A DNA stretch of 64,000 nt from Bradyrhizobium daqingense (GCF_021044685.1 NZ_CP088014.1:5504001-5568000); one strand, 5' to 3'. Positions 25,839 through 34,794 are shown, counted from the first letter of the stretch. The notes: generated from the sequence alone by a model not told the origin. Made by a program: numbers and translations.

Positions 25839-28234
25839 CTGAACGCCACCTTCATACCCGCAACGAATGTGCGCGGCGAGCCCGCATAGATCGATCCCGT
25901 CGTGTTTGCGAGCACGCTCGCAGGATTTTGAAGCCCCGCCCCCGTCACCGTGTTGGCGATGTTGTTGGCGGATGCGACATAGGTGCGGTCGAACACGTTT
26001 CTGACTTCGAGGAACAAGTTCAGGGATCGGAAGGTGTCGGACACCAGATCGGTCTTGTAGTGAACATTCACATTGACCAGCTCATAGCCGGGCGCCTTCA
26101 GCAAATTCGCATTGTCCATGTAGAAGGAGTCTTTCCACTGGAGCTCGACGAAGCCTCCGAGGCCCGCCAGGGGTCCCGCAAACTCGTCGTAGCCAATTCG
26201 AGCGGTCAGCTCATTGGGCGAGATACCGGGAATCTTGTTGCCGGCACGGTTGAAGCTGAACACGGTGCCATTGGTGATGTTCTCGACATACTCGGTATAG
26301 ACCTCGTCGAGATAGGTGTAGGCCGCCATGAACCGCCAGCCCGGATAGAATTTCCAGTCGGCGGCGAGCTCGATGCCGCGATGCTCGGATCGCGGAGCGT
26401 TGAACGTGTAGGAAGTGCCGGCAACGGGTGTCGCCTGACTGACAATCTCGTTCCGAAAGAACTCGTAGAAGCCGGTCGCGCTGAGCTTGAGCGTGTTGTT
26501 CGGAGTCCAGTCAAAACCGAGATCGTACCCCAGGTTTTTCTGCGCCCGGAGCTGAGTGTTGTTGCCCGACAAGCCGGTCGGAAGCACAAAGAGATTCGAG
26601 ACCTGCGGCGTGCCGTACCCGGTGGCAACGCGCCCCCGGAATAGCCACTCGTTGTTGAGATTGTAGAGGAGCGCCAACTCCGGAGCAGCATTTTGGAACT
26701 GCCGGTCTGCGGTGGTCAGGGTTGTTGTGGTGATGCCCGTCGGACCTGCGTACGCATACGCCGTGTTCATCCCCTTCAGAACGGTGGTCTCCCAACCAAC
26801 ACCGGCCACCGCCGTCAGCGAGGTCGTCAGCCTCAACTCCTCCCGCGCGCGCACGCCGTAGTTTGTCGTTTCGCTGAAGAGATTGCTCGATAGCCTGCCG
26901 AGTGCAGCATTGCCTCCCGGCATCACGTTCCGCGTGTCGCTCGAGGCCGACAGCGTGTTGTAGAACGCGCCGAAGAAGGTGGTCGATTCCAAGCCGAGAA
27001 TCTCGCCGCGCTTGGTCAGGTCGCTCATGTAGTTGTACGACGGAAAATCTCCGATCGAGCTGGTCGTGCCGGTCGGCTGGCTGATGTTCCGGTCATCGAA
27101 CACGAACTGGTTGCGCCAGGTCATGGTGTTGTCGAAATCGTGCTCCCACCGGCCGCCGACGATGGTTCGGCGATCGTTGCGGCCAAGCCCGGCCTGCACG
27201 GCCGTCTCCACATCAGTTCCAGCGGTGGCGTTGAAGCCGTTGTTGAACAGCCTGACCGTGCCGCATCCGGGCGCGGCCGTGGCACCGGTCGCACAGCCCT
27301 GCTGGAAAGGGTTGAGGTAGTACTGATTGAGCGACTGTCGGATCGGAAGCCGCGTGCTGAGATCGTTGTTGATGATCTTGACCGTGAAGCGATCGTTCGG
27401 CGTCGCCTGGAGCGTTCCGAGAAAGTTGACGGTCTGGGTGTTGAACCAGCTGTTGCCGATGTAGCCGTCGCCCCGCACATCGCTCGCAAACAGCGAGCCC
27501 TCGAAATTGCCGACCTTCTTGCCGGCCGCGAGATAATTGTTGAGATAACCGTAGCTGCCGCCGTCGACGCCATATTCGACGCCGTCGATCGTGCCGCCCG
27601 GCCGTGTCCGGAAATTGAGCGCACCGCCGGTCGCGTAGTTGCCGTAGAGCGCCGATGAGGGGCCGCGGATCACGTCGATCGCACCATAGGCATGAGGATC
27701 GATCAGGTCGCTTCGTGACAGGCCGTCCGGCTGCGTCACCGGAAAGCCGTCCTCGAAGATCACGAGATTGCGGATGGCGAAGCCGTTGCGGGCATTGGAT
27801 CCGCGAATCGAGATGCCGAAATCGCGGGGACCATTCCCCTGCTTGACCGAAATGCCCGGACTGTCTCGCAAGACGTCGCTGACTGAAAATGCCGGTCGGT
27901 TGTCAAACCGACTGCGATCGATCGTCGTCGCGGTCTGCCCAGCCGGGGCCTGATTGAGGCCATCTCGTGCCGCGCCGGCGCTCGTCGTCCTGTTTGGGAC
28001 TGTGGCGCTGTCGGTCGCATTCAGCGCAACAGGCCTCGTTGCCCGGCCCACCGAAGCAGAGCGGGGCCGCGATGGCCGGGTTGCCGCTCTGGGACGGGCC
28101 GTCTGCGGCGCCTCGACGGTGACAGGGGGCAGCGCCTCCTGGGCAGCCTGGGCAAGCGCGCCTGTACTGGTCGCGGACAACAGCCCACAAAGCACGGGCA
28201 AGCTCGCGCTGCCGATCGCACGTCTTCGTAACAT
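25835..28234 (-). CDS. TonB-dependent outer membrane receptor, probable copper uptake
   Basis: About 799 residues. Signal peptide at MLRRRAIGSASLPVLCGLL, a Pro/Arg-rich linker to about residue 100, then a plug domain (SDVLRDSPGISVKQGNG, ALYGNYATGGALNFRT) and a beta-barrel ending in VAGMKVAFR. I prefer the start at 28234, where AGGA stands 9 nt upstream; the frame is open to 28252. The receptor belongs to the OprC-like region of TonB space by context: it heads the copper-handling genes and its stop overlaps the propeller gene. The ligand (copper or a copper complex) is inferred from the operon. Confidence 0.88.
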   Translation of the reverse strand: MLRRRAIGSASLPVLCGLLSATSTGALAQAAQEALPPVTVEAPQTARPRAATRPSRPRSASVGRATRPVALNATDSATVPNRTTSAGAARDGLNQAPAGQTATTIDRSRFDNRPAFSVSDVLRDSPGISVKQGNGPRDFGISIRGSNARNGFAIRNLVIFEDGFPVTQPDGLSRSDLIDPHAYGAIDVIRGPSSALYGNYATGGALNFRTRPGGTIDGVEYGVDGGSYGYLNNYLAAGKKVGNFEGSLFASDVRGDGYIGNSWFNTQTVNFLGTLQATPNDRFTVKIINNDLSTRLPIRQSLNQYYLNPFQQGCATGATAAPGCGTVRLFNNGFNATAGTDVETAVQAGLGRNDRRTIVGGRWEHDFDNTMTWRNQFVFDDRNISQPTGTTSSIGDFPSYNYMSDLTKRGEILGLESTTFFGAFYNTLSASSDTRNVMPGGNAALGRLSSNLFSETTNYGVRAREELRLTTSLTAVAGVGWETTVLKGMNTAYAYAGPTGITTTTLTTADRQFQNAAPELALLYNLNNEWLFRGRVATGYGTPQVSNLFVLPTGLSGNNTQLRAQKNLGYDLGFDWTPNNTLKLSATGFYEFFRNEIVSQATPVAGTSYTFNAPRSEHRGIELAADWKFYPGWRFMAAYTYLDEVYTEYVENITNGTVFSFNRAGNKIPGISPNELTARIGYDEFAGPLAGLGGFVELQWKDSFYMDNANLLKAPGYELVNVNVHYKTDLVSDTFRSLNLFLEVRNVFDRTYVASANNIANTVTGAGLQNPASVLANTTGSIYAGSPRTFVAGMKVAFR

Positions 28235-28329
28235 CACTTGAATTCCTGACATCCGGCGATGGCCGGTCCATTGAGCACGCCCACCTGCGCAGCCAAGTCC
28301 GCGCGCCGATGGTTCGGTTGATCGCTACG

Positions 28330-28704
28330 TCAGGAAAACCGTGGAGGTGCGCGCGCTTGGGCGCCTGAGCCTCTGTAGGCGGACACCCTGGATGCATCCG
28401 CAGCGCGCCACACCACGCGCTCGGCGTGCCGAACCGGAGTTGCGAGTGCGACCTGCGTCGGCGAATCGAGCGCTGCGCCCGCTTGCGCCAGGCAACACAT
28501 CGCGCAGGCACCGGCATGCGCAGTCGGGCTGCCGGTCTGATCGTTCTGGCCGCCCTTCTCACCCCCACTGTGGCAGATGGCGCCGGCGAACAGCGGATCG
28601 GCGATGGCCTGGCCGGCCGCGAGGCACGCGGCAATCGGCGCCAGCACCTGCATCACCAGAGCGAGCAGGACGATGGGTAGGAATTTTTTCAGCCGCGCGT
28701 GCAT
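28330..28704 (-). CDS. DUF2946-type small membrane or secreted protein
   Basis: 124 residues. Hydrophobic N-terminus (MHARLKKFLPIVLLALVMQVLAPIAACLA), then a Cys/His segment (AICHSGG, HAGACAMCCLAQAG) and a polar tail ending GAQARAPPRFS. This arrangement is that of DUF2946 proteins, which often precede TonB receptors or copper genes. First gene of the copper operon; 95 nt separate it from the receptor start. No strong Shine-Dalgarno is visible. Role in metal handling is inferred from context. Confidence 0.65.
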   Translation of the reverse strand: MHARLKKFLPIVLLALVMQVLAPIAACLAAGQAIADPLFAGAICHSGGEKGGQNDQTGSPTAHAGACAMCCLAQAGAALDSPTQVALATPVRHAERVVWRAADASRVSAYRGSGAQARAPPRFS

Positions 28705-29184
28705 TCGCCGAACCGTTCGTTCGCCTGCTAACTAAACACCCGGCCTGCCCTAAGTCGAGGTCAGTCGGCGGTCTTCTTGTCCCGCCGCAAATTTCTTGGA
28801 AACTATGGTTGGGAAGCACCCGATCGAGGCTGGAGGCAGCTCATTCGAGGCAAGTCAAATGCCCCACCCTCCACAGATTTCTTATATCTGTCATATACTT
28901 ACAGGGAAAGAAGCCCGAACATTTCGTCAGCTGCTCGAATTTTGAACAATCGTTGCCGAAAATGATGACAAGTGAGAAAAGTTGATCTAGCATCCCTCTT
29001 GCTCAGGCTGACCGCGAGGTCAAAGCCTGGTGGTCCAAGTCTCGGGAGGAGCCCCTGGCGCGCAAAACGCAGCGTCGCCCCGTCAATCAAGAGCAAATCT
29101 TAGAATCGGGGATAATAGGGTCGACACAATTTTTGAGCGGGGCCAGGGCCCCGCTCTTTTTTTGCCTGCGGGGCTGAAGCGCCC
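28705..29184. other. 480-nt noncoding region with a candidate small RNA
   Basis: No convincing CDS. The left part should hold the promoter of the copper operon on the minus strand. An AT-rich stretch at about 28880-28990 has a -10-like TATACT at 28894-28899 on the plus strand without a clear -35. The right end carries a strong plus-strand terminator at 29135-29163. No plus-strand gene precedes it, so a small RNA or a leader of the gene to the right is possible. Confidence 0.45.
29135..29163 (+). terminator. Rho-independent terminator without an upstream gene
   Basis: A 10-bp GC-rich inverted repeat (29135-29144 with 29147-29156) followed by seven T (29157-29163). The hairpin would form with a 4-base loop. 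It faces right; the nearest genes to the left run the other way. Confidence 0.9.
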
Positions 29185-29545
29185 ATGGAAGCTTCTCCCA
29201 ATCCGACCGACGTCAGGCCCGAGCTGGCGGCTTCGCGCTGCGCCGATCTGGCGACGCTGGTCCATCAAAGCCTGTTCGACCGGCATCCGGAAACGCGGGC
29301 GATGTTCCGCTCGCAAGGCAGCTCGCCTCCGCCGACGCGCGGCGTGGACATTTCCGGCTGATCGCCTGCGAAGCCGCCTCGCACGAGGCCTACGGTACCT
29401 CGCGCGACCTCTTCATCGCCTTCTTTGCGATCATCCGGGATACGCTCCGCGATCCGCTCGACGATGAATGGTCGCCCGACATCGCGCGGGCTTGGCATGC
29501 ATTGCTCATCGAGATCGAGGCGTCGCCGTCCCGCCCTGACGCTTT
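29185..29545 (+). pseudogene. degraded globin-like gene
   Basis: The frame from 29185 gives 58 residues including VHQSLFDRHPETRAMFRSQG, which matches the helix A-C region of single-domain bacterial globins, and then hits TGA at 29359. A different frame (phase of 29349) continues with HFRLIACEAASHEAYGTSRDLFIAFFAIIRDTL and DDEWSPDIARAWHALLIEIE, which matches the F-H region, with the proximal His in SHEAYG. The roughly 25-30 residues between (E helix with the distal position) are missing, so an internal deletion plus frameshift destroyed it. The 3' frame runs on without a proper stop. Confidence 0.62.
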
Positions 29546-29680
29546 GCGCTGCACCAACGAGGCCTGCGGCGATCACGCGATTGATTGCAGATTGAGTGGC
29601 GTCAACTCTTGTGAGAGACTTTCGGACATCGGTCGCGCAATCAATGACGCGCCGACGATAAAATTTTACGGGAGCGAGCG

Positions 29681-30703
29681 ATGTCCGGGACGAAAGATTT
29701 CTCGACGACGAGGCGCGATCTTCTTCACGCGGCAGCGGCCGCCGGCGCCGGAGCTGCCCTCTTCGGCAGCATGGGCATAAACCCAGCACTTGCAGCCGAG
29801 GTCGGACGATCGGAGAAGCCGCTGAAAGCGGCCTTCTCCAACGCAGGCCTGCAGGCGACGTGGTGCGCGCAGGGCAAGAAGGCTGCGGAGTTCTGGGGCA
29901 AGCTGTTCAACGTCGAAGTGACCTGGTTCGACGGTCAGCTCGACGCGGTGAAGCAGCGCGCGGCGATCGACAACATGGCTTCGCAGAAATGGGACTTCGT
30001 CGCGATCCAGGCCTTCGGCATCGGCACCCTCACCCAGCCCGTGCAGAAGATGATCGACGCCGGCACGCCCGTGATCGACATGGACACGCTGATTGCGCCG
30101 CTCGACCAGATCAACGTCCACTCCTTCCTCGCGCCCGACAACGAGTTCATGGGTGCCTCGGTGACCCAGGCGCTGTGCAATGCCATGGGCGGCAAGGGCA
30201 AGATCATCATGACCCAGGGCGCGCTCGGCCACACCGGCGCGCAAGGACGCGCCAAGGGCTTCAACTCGGTCGTCAAGCAGTTCCCGAACATCGAGGTGCT
30301 CGACACCCAGCCGGCGGACTGGGATGTCTCGAAGACCGCCCGCCTCTGGGAGACCTACCTGACGAAATATCCGCAGATCGACGCGGCGTTCTTCCACAAT
30401 GACGACATGGCGCTCGCCGCCTACAACATCATGAAGGCCCGCAACCGCACCAACATCCTGATCGGCGGCGTCGATGCCATGCCGCCGGCGATCCAGGCGG
30501 TGAGCGAAGGCCGCATGTTCGCGACCGTGCGCAATCCATCCTGCCGCATCCATGGCGGCGCGATCATCGCGGGCGTCTCGGCCGTGGTCGGCGGCGAGAA
30601 GAGCGGACAGGGCATCCCCAAGAACGTCATCACCGACGGTCCGGTCGTGACCAAGGCGAATGCGCCCGGCATGCAATGGATGCAGGATCACTACCTGATC
30701 TAG
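29681..30703 (+). CDS. sugar-type ABC transporter substrate-binding protein with Tat signal
   Basis: 340 residues. The N-terminus STTRRDLLHAAAAAGAGAALFGS is a twin-arginine signal. The mature part is a Peripla_BP_4 (RbsB-like) protein: repeated Rossmann-type segments (AIQAFGIGTLTQPVQKMIDAGTPVIDMD, GGVDAMPPAIQAVSEGRMFATV). GGGAG precedes the start. It captures the substrate for the ATPase and permease genes that follow. Substrate not deducible; a sugar or sugar alcohol is the family norm. Confidence 0.9.
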   Translation: MSGTKDFSTTRRDLLHAAAAAGAGAALFGSMGINPALAAEVGRSEKPLKAAFSNAGLQATWCAQGKKAAEFWGKLFNVEVTWFDGQLDAVKQRAAIDNMASQKWDFVAIQAFGIGTLTQPVQKMIDAGTPVIDMDTLIAPLDQINVHSFLAPDNEFMGASVTQALCNAMGGKGKIIMTQGALGHTGAQGRAKGFNSVVKQFPNIEVLDTQPADWDVSKTARLWETYLTKYPQIDAAFFHNDDMALAAYNIMKARNRTNILIGGVDAMPPAIQAVSEGRMFATVRNPSCRIHGGAIIAGVSAVVGGEKSGQGIPKNVITDGPVVTKANAPGMQWMQDHYLI

Positions 30704-30709
30704 TTCTCC

Positions 30710-32212
30710 ATGCCCGAGGCTCGTTCGCCCATCCTGGAGCTCCAGGGCATCACGAAGAGCTTCGGCGGTGTCGAAGCACTTCGCGGTGTCGATTTCGCGC
30801 TTCACGCCGGCGAGATCCACGGTCTCGTCGGCGAGAACGGCGCCGGAAAGAGCACGCTGATGAAGATCATCGCCGGCGTGCACACCGACTTCTCCGGCCG
30901 CTTCCTGATCGACGGGGCGGAGACGCATTTCCGCTCGGCGCGCGATGCGCACGCGGCCGGCATCGCCATGGTCCATCAGGAGCTCTCGGTCGCGCCCGAC
31001 CTCACGGTCGCGGAGAACGTCTTCCTGGGCAACCAGCCGACCAACGCTCTCGGCCTCGTGCAATGGCGGCGGATGGCGCGCGAGGCCGGCGAGCAACTCG
31101 CCCGCTTCGGCATCGACGTCGATCCGATGGGCAGGCTCGGCGACCTCCCGATCGGGCTGCAGCAGCTGATCGAGATCGCGCGCGTGCTGTTCTCGGGCGC
31201 GCGCATCGTCATCCTGGACGAGCCGACCTCCGCCCTCTCCCCGCCCGAGGTCGAGCGCCTTTTCGCGACACTCAGGCGGCTGCGCGAGCAAGGCACCGCC
31301 ATCGTCTTCATCTCTCATTTCATCGAGGACATCCTGCGCGTCTCCGACACCGTGACCGTGTTCCGCAACGGGCGGAAGGTCGCGGAAACGGCGAGCGCTG
31401 CGACCAGCAAGGGCGCGCTGATCGAAGCCATGATCGGCCGCGGCGGCGAAGCGCTCGAGCACAGCTACACCGACGATCTGATGCTGCCGCAGCCGAGCGG
31501 CAGAGCGGTGATCCTGAAGGTCGATCAGCTCTCCCTCGCCCGCAGCCTCAAGGATGTCTCGTTCGAGGCGCGCGCCGGCGAGGTGCTCGGCATCTACGGT
31601 TTCATGGGCTGCGGCCAGCAGGAGCTCTCCCGCATCCTGTTCGGCAAGCTGAAGCCGGATAGCGGCACGCTCGCCGTCGAGGGCACGCCGAAGTCCTTTG
31701 CCAGCACGGCGGCGGCGCGGCGTGCCGGCGTGGCGCTGGTGCCCGAGAGCCGGCGCGACATGCTGTTTCACCAGGAGCCTGTCTACAAGAACATCTCGAT
31801 CAGTATTCTCGACCGCATCTCGCCGCTGCTGCTCAAGCCGGCGCAAGAGCGCGATATCGCCAAGCGCCAGGTCGAGCAGCTCCAGATCAGGCCGCCGGTG
31901 GTCGGCCTCGACCTCGGCATGCTCTCCGGCGGCAACCAGCAGAAGGTCGCGCTGGCAAAATGGCTGACCTATCCGCCCAAGCTGCTGGTGCTGTGCGAGC
32001 CGACCCGCGGCATGGATGTCGGGGCCAAGAACGACGTCATCAACATCGTCCGCGACCTCCGCGCCAAGGGACTTGCCATCATCGTGCTGTCGACCGAGCC
32101 GGAAACGGTGCTGTCGCTGGCCGACCGCATCCTCGTGCTCAAGCGCGGCGCATTGGTGCGGGAATTCAGGAACGAGCCGGTCAGCAAGGACCGCCTGCTG
32201 GAAGCGGCGTGA
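30710..32212 (+). CDS. sugar-type ABC transporter ATPase (RbsA/MglA-like, two nucleotide-binding domains)
   Basis: 500 residues with two ABC domains. The first has Walker A GENGAGKST and Walker B IVILDEPTSAL; its signature is the unusual LPIGLQQ. The second has a degenerate Walker A (GFMGCGQQE), as in RbsA/MglA, and a standard LSGGNQQK signature. The gene begins 6 nt after the binding protein stop. It powers import through the permease encoded next. Confidence 0.94.
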   Translation: MPEARSPILELQGITKSFGGVEALRGVDFALHAGEIHGLVGENGAGKSTLMKIIAGVHTDFSGRFLIDGAETHFRSARDAHAAGIAMVHQELSVAPDLTVAENVFLGNQPTNALGLVQWRRMAREAGEQLARFGIDVDPMGRLGDLPIGLQQLIEIARVLFSGARIVILDEPTSALSPPEVERLFATLRRLREQGTAIVFISHFIEDILRVSDTVTVFRNGRKVAETASAATSKGALIEAMIGRGGEALEHSYTDDLMLPQPSGRAVILKVDQLSLARSLKDVSFEARAGEVLGIYGFMGCGQQELSRILFGKLKPDSGTLAVEGTPKSFASTAAARRAGVALVPESRRDMLFHQEPVYKNISISILDRISPLLLKPAQERDIAKRQVEQLQIRPPVVGLDLGMLSGGNQQKVALAKWLTYPPKLLVLCEPTRGMDVGAKNDVINIVRDLRAKGLAIIVLSTEPETVLSLADRILVLKRGALVREFRNEPVSKDRLLEAA

Positions 32213-32223
32213 CGGAGAAGCAC

Positions 32224-33249
32224 ATGAGCAGCGACACGGCTTTGGCGACGGGGCAGCGGACGCGCGGGCTCGCGCCCTTCCTTCGCTCGCAGATGCGCAA
32301 CATCGCGCCGTTCCTGACGCTGATCTTCCTGGCCGGCTTCTTCTCCTTCGCCAGCCCCTCCTTCGCGACGCTGGACAATCTCGGCAACATCCTCACGCAA
32401 GTCTCGATCACCGGCATCATCGCGGTCGGCCTCACCTTCGTGATCCTCTGCGCCGAGATCGACCTGTCGATCGCCGCCATCGCCAACGTCACCGGCATCG
32501 CGGTCGCCTATTTCACGCTGCAGGAATCCTACGTCAACATCGCCAACGTCCCGCTGCCCGGCGCCGTCGCCATCCTGCTGTCGATCCTGCTCTGCGCCCT
32601 GCTCGGCCTTGTCAATGCGCTGGGGCTGACCGTGATCGGCATCCCCTCCTTCATCATGACGTTGGCCATGATGCAGATCGCGGCCGGCATCTCCGCGCTC
32701 CTGGTGCGCGGCCAGATCGCCTACAAGGTGCCGAGCCTGATCACGACGCTCGGCTCGGGCTCGATCGGGGGCATCCCCTGGCTCGTCATCATTGCCGCAC
32801 TGATGCTGCTCGGCGGCCATCTGGTGCTGACCTACACCCGCTTCGGCCGCTACGTTTACATGGTCGGCGGCAATCGCGAGGCGGCCGAATATTCCGGCCT
32901 CAACGTCAAGCTCATCCTCGGTGCCGTCATGGTGATCTCGGCGGTGTGCTCCGGCATCGGCGGCATGCTCGGCGTCGCCCATTTCGGCAGCGCGCAGCAG
33001 AACGAGTTCGACACCTACCTGCTCGACTCCATCGCCGCCGTCGTGGTCGGCGGCACCAGCCTGTTCGGCGGCCGCGGCGGCATCGGCAACACCATCGTCG
33101 GCCTGTTCGTGCTCGGCGTCCTCAACAACGGCCTCGATCACGTCAACATCGACAGCTTCCTGAAGATCCTGATCCGCGGCCTGATCCTCCTGGCGGCGCT
33201 GGTCATCAACGTCTATGCGCAGCGCTTGCGGGAAAAGGCGGTGGAATAG
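32224..33249 (+). CDS. sugar-type ABC transporter permease (RbsC-like)
   Basis: 341 residues, about ten membrane spans. Family features are the start region FLTLIFLAGFFSFASPSFATLDNLGNIL, the EIDLSIAAIANVTG loop and VVVGGTSLFGGRGGIGNTIVG. The start at 32224 (MSSDTALATG) follows GGAG and lies 11 nt after the ATPase stop. Third gene of the import operon; repeats follow it, and no further gene of the pathway is present, so the substrate cannot be guessed from neighbours. Confidence 0.92.
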   Translation: MSSDTALATGQRTRGLAPFLRSQMRNIAPFLTLIFLAGFFSFASPSFATLDNLGNILTQVSITGIIAVGLTFVILCAEIDLSIAAIANVTGIAVAYFTLQESYVNIANVPLPGAVAILLSILLCALLGLVNALGLTVIGIPSFIMTLAMMQIAAGISALLVRGQIAYKVPSLITTLGSGSIGGIPWLVIIAALMLLGGHLVLTYTRFGRYVYMVGGNREAAEYSGLNVKLILGAVMVISAVCSGIGGMLGVAHFGSAQQNEFDTYLLDSIAAVVVGGTSLFGGRGGIGNTIVGLFVLGVLNNGLDHVNIDSFLKILIRGLILLAALVINVYAQRLREKAVE

Positions 33250-33270
33250 ACGGCCTTCAGAACAAAGGTA

Positions 33271-33296
33271 CGAAAACAACCCCATGCACAGTAGCC
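33271..33296 (-). repeat. 26-nt interspersed repeat, copy B
   Basis: Exact inverted-orientation match to 17844-17869. It lies 21 nt after the permease stop codon. See copy A. Confidence 0.8.
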
Positions 33297-33419
33297 GAGG
33301 CGAATGAAATCAATGGCTTGCGCGCGACGTCCCCGAATTGCGGATTTGGCGAAGCCAGTTTGACTTGTCGGGCAAAACAGGGGCATTTCAAGCGGCCGGT
33401 GGAGTGCTGCTGCCAAACC

Positions 33420-33501
33420 CGTCATTGCGAGCGCAGCGAAGCAATCCAGGTATCACTCCGCGGATGCATTTCTGGATTGCTTCGCTGCGCTCGCAATGAC
33501 G
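33420..33501. repeat. large palindromic extragenic element
   Basis: A perfect 30-bp inverted repeat (33420-33449 with 33472-33501), starting CGTCATTGCGAGCGCAGC, around a 22-nt loop. The stem would make a very stable hairpin in either strand. This looks like a REP-type element; it lies between the converging ABC permease and ATC hydrolase genes and could stabilise or terminate both transcripts. Confidence 0.9.
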
Positions 33502-33539
33502 ACACGGTGGGAGCAGCTGATCAACATGGCGAACACTGC

Positions 33540-34280
33540 TCAGCTTCCGGCCTTCCCGTCCGGCGGCAGCCGCGAAAATCTGAAATCGCAATGGCTGGCG
33601 CCACCGGCCAGCGTTTGCGTCCGTTCCAGGCGGATGCCCCGCGTTGCGTAGGCGTCGAAATCGAGCCCGCAGATGTTCGGCAGGATATCCTTGTCGCCGT
33701 GTCGCGCGGCAAATTTGCAGAAGCCGCAGGCCTTGTAGTTGATGCCAAATTCGAAGTCGTCATTCGGGCCCGGCTCGACGAAATCGTAGACGAAATCGCC
33801 CGGAAACGCGTCCCTATGGCTCCTCGTGACACTTTGCGCCGCCTGTTCGCGCAGCAGCTTCTGGTTCTCCGGCGACATGAAGTGGCGTCCCGCGGTCAGG
33901 CGCTCCGCCTCGGGCGCCGTGAGCAATTGCGCCTTGTAGGTTTCCCGCTCGATGTCGCCGATCACGGACAGCGGCACGCCGTGTCGCCGGAGCACACGGC
34001 TGATGGCCATGAAGCCCATCAGACGCATGAAGAAATCGCTCATGCGGTTTGCTGCACCTCCGACATAAGGGATCTCGGCGAGCACGACCGCGAATTCGTC
34101 CATGACCTCCTGCCGGATGGCAGCGATATCGGACAGCTGCGCACGACCGCGCAGCATCGTTTCGGCAAGATCGAGGCGATGACGCATGGCGGCTTCCATC
34201 GCGGCACGATGAGCCTCGTAGAAGGGATGGATGATCTCGGCCATCGGATGTCTCTCAAACAAATCGCTTACCTGTGTCAT
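33540..34280 (-). CDS. L-2-amino-thiazoline-4-carboxylate hydrolase family protein
   Basis: About 246 residues. The C-terminal motif set is that of the ATC hydrolase family: CGFCKFAARHG, LPNICGLDFDAY, then RTQTLAGGASHCDFRF. Family members open ATC to N-carbamoyl-L-cysteine in thiazoline-to-cysteine conversion; whether this one uses ATC is not shown. The ATG at 34280 overlaps the RidA stop (ATGA), so the two are coupled. Confidence 0.82.
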   Translation of the reverse strand: MTQVSDLFERHPMAEIIHPFYEAHRAAMEAAMRHRLDLAETMLRGRAQLSDIAAIRQEVMDEFAVVLAEIPYVGGAANRMSDFFMRLMGFMAISRVLRRHGVPLSVIGDIERETYKAQLLTAPEAERLTAGRHFMSPENQKLLREQAAQSVTRSHRDAFPGDFVYDFVEPGPNDDFEFGINYKACGFCKFAARHGDKDILPNICGLDFDAYATRGIRLERTQTLAGGASHCDFRFSRLPPDGKAGS

Positions 34281-34669
34281 TCCGCGGCGATCGCCTCGAT
34301 CTCCAGCAACCATTTGCTGTCAACGGTTTGCGCGATCATGACGGTCAGCGCGGGCTCGTGCCCTTCGAGCATCTTCCGACGCACGCCGCGATTGGGCACG
34401 ACCTGGCTGAGATCGGTCAGGAATGTCGTGACCTTGACCAGATTCCTGACGCCGAGGCCGGCAGCGGCGAGCACCTCGATGATGTTGCGCCAGGCCTGCT
34501 CGCATTGCGCCTCGAAACCGTCGGGCACGCTGCCGTCGGACCTCTCGGGCACCTGACCGCTGATGAACAGCAGTCGGCGATGCTGACTGATTTCGAGTCC
34601 CATGCTGTAGCCACCGGCGGGAGCATGAACCGATGTGGGATTGTGGCTGACGATACTAGCTTGAGCCAT
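34277..34669 (-). CDS. RidA/YjgF family protein
   Basis: About 130 residues. YjgF fold with the typical YSMGLEISQHRRLLFISGQVPERSDGSVPDGFEAQCEQAWRNI start and the arginine/glutamate region near the C-terminus (VVPNRGVRRKMLEG). RidA-type enzymes hydrolyse reactive enamine/imine intermediates or serve as amidohydrolases in catabolic clusters. Coupled to the ATC-hydrolase gene; divergent from the LysR regulator 125 nt away. Confidence 0.88.
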   Translation of the reverse strand: MAQASIVSHNPTSVHAPAGGYSMGLEISQHRRLLFISGQVPERSDGSVPDGFEAQCEQAWRNIIEVLAAAGLGVRNLVKVTTFLTDLSQVVPNRGVRRKMLEGHEPALTVMIAQTVDSKWLLEIEAIAAE

Positions 34670-34794
34670 CGCGTTTCTCCGGATTGCGAATCGACCGTAA
34701 CCGGCGGCAGCGCCACGGCGCAAACCATCATTCCTGCGGTTCAGCGCAAGAAAATCTATTGCAAGCCCACAGCCGTTGCATGACAAACTGGGCA

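Noticed and set aside
29666..31846. 726-codon minus-strand frame over the ABC importer
   Set aside because: The ABC proteins on the other strand have all family motifs; this is their antisense shadow.
33420..33501. CRISPR-like repeat
   Set aside because: It is one palindrome with arms in inverted order, not an array of direct repeats with spacers.
32016..34556. Plus-strand frame joining the permease region to the ATC hydrolase region
   Set aside because: It runs across the repeats and through the antisense of two real genes, with no conserved motif.
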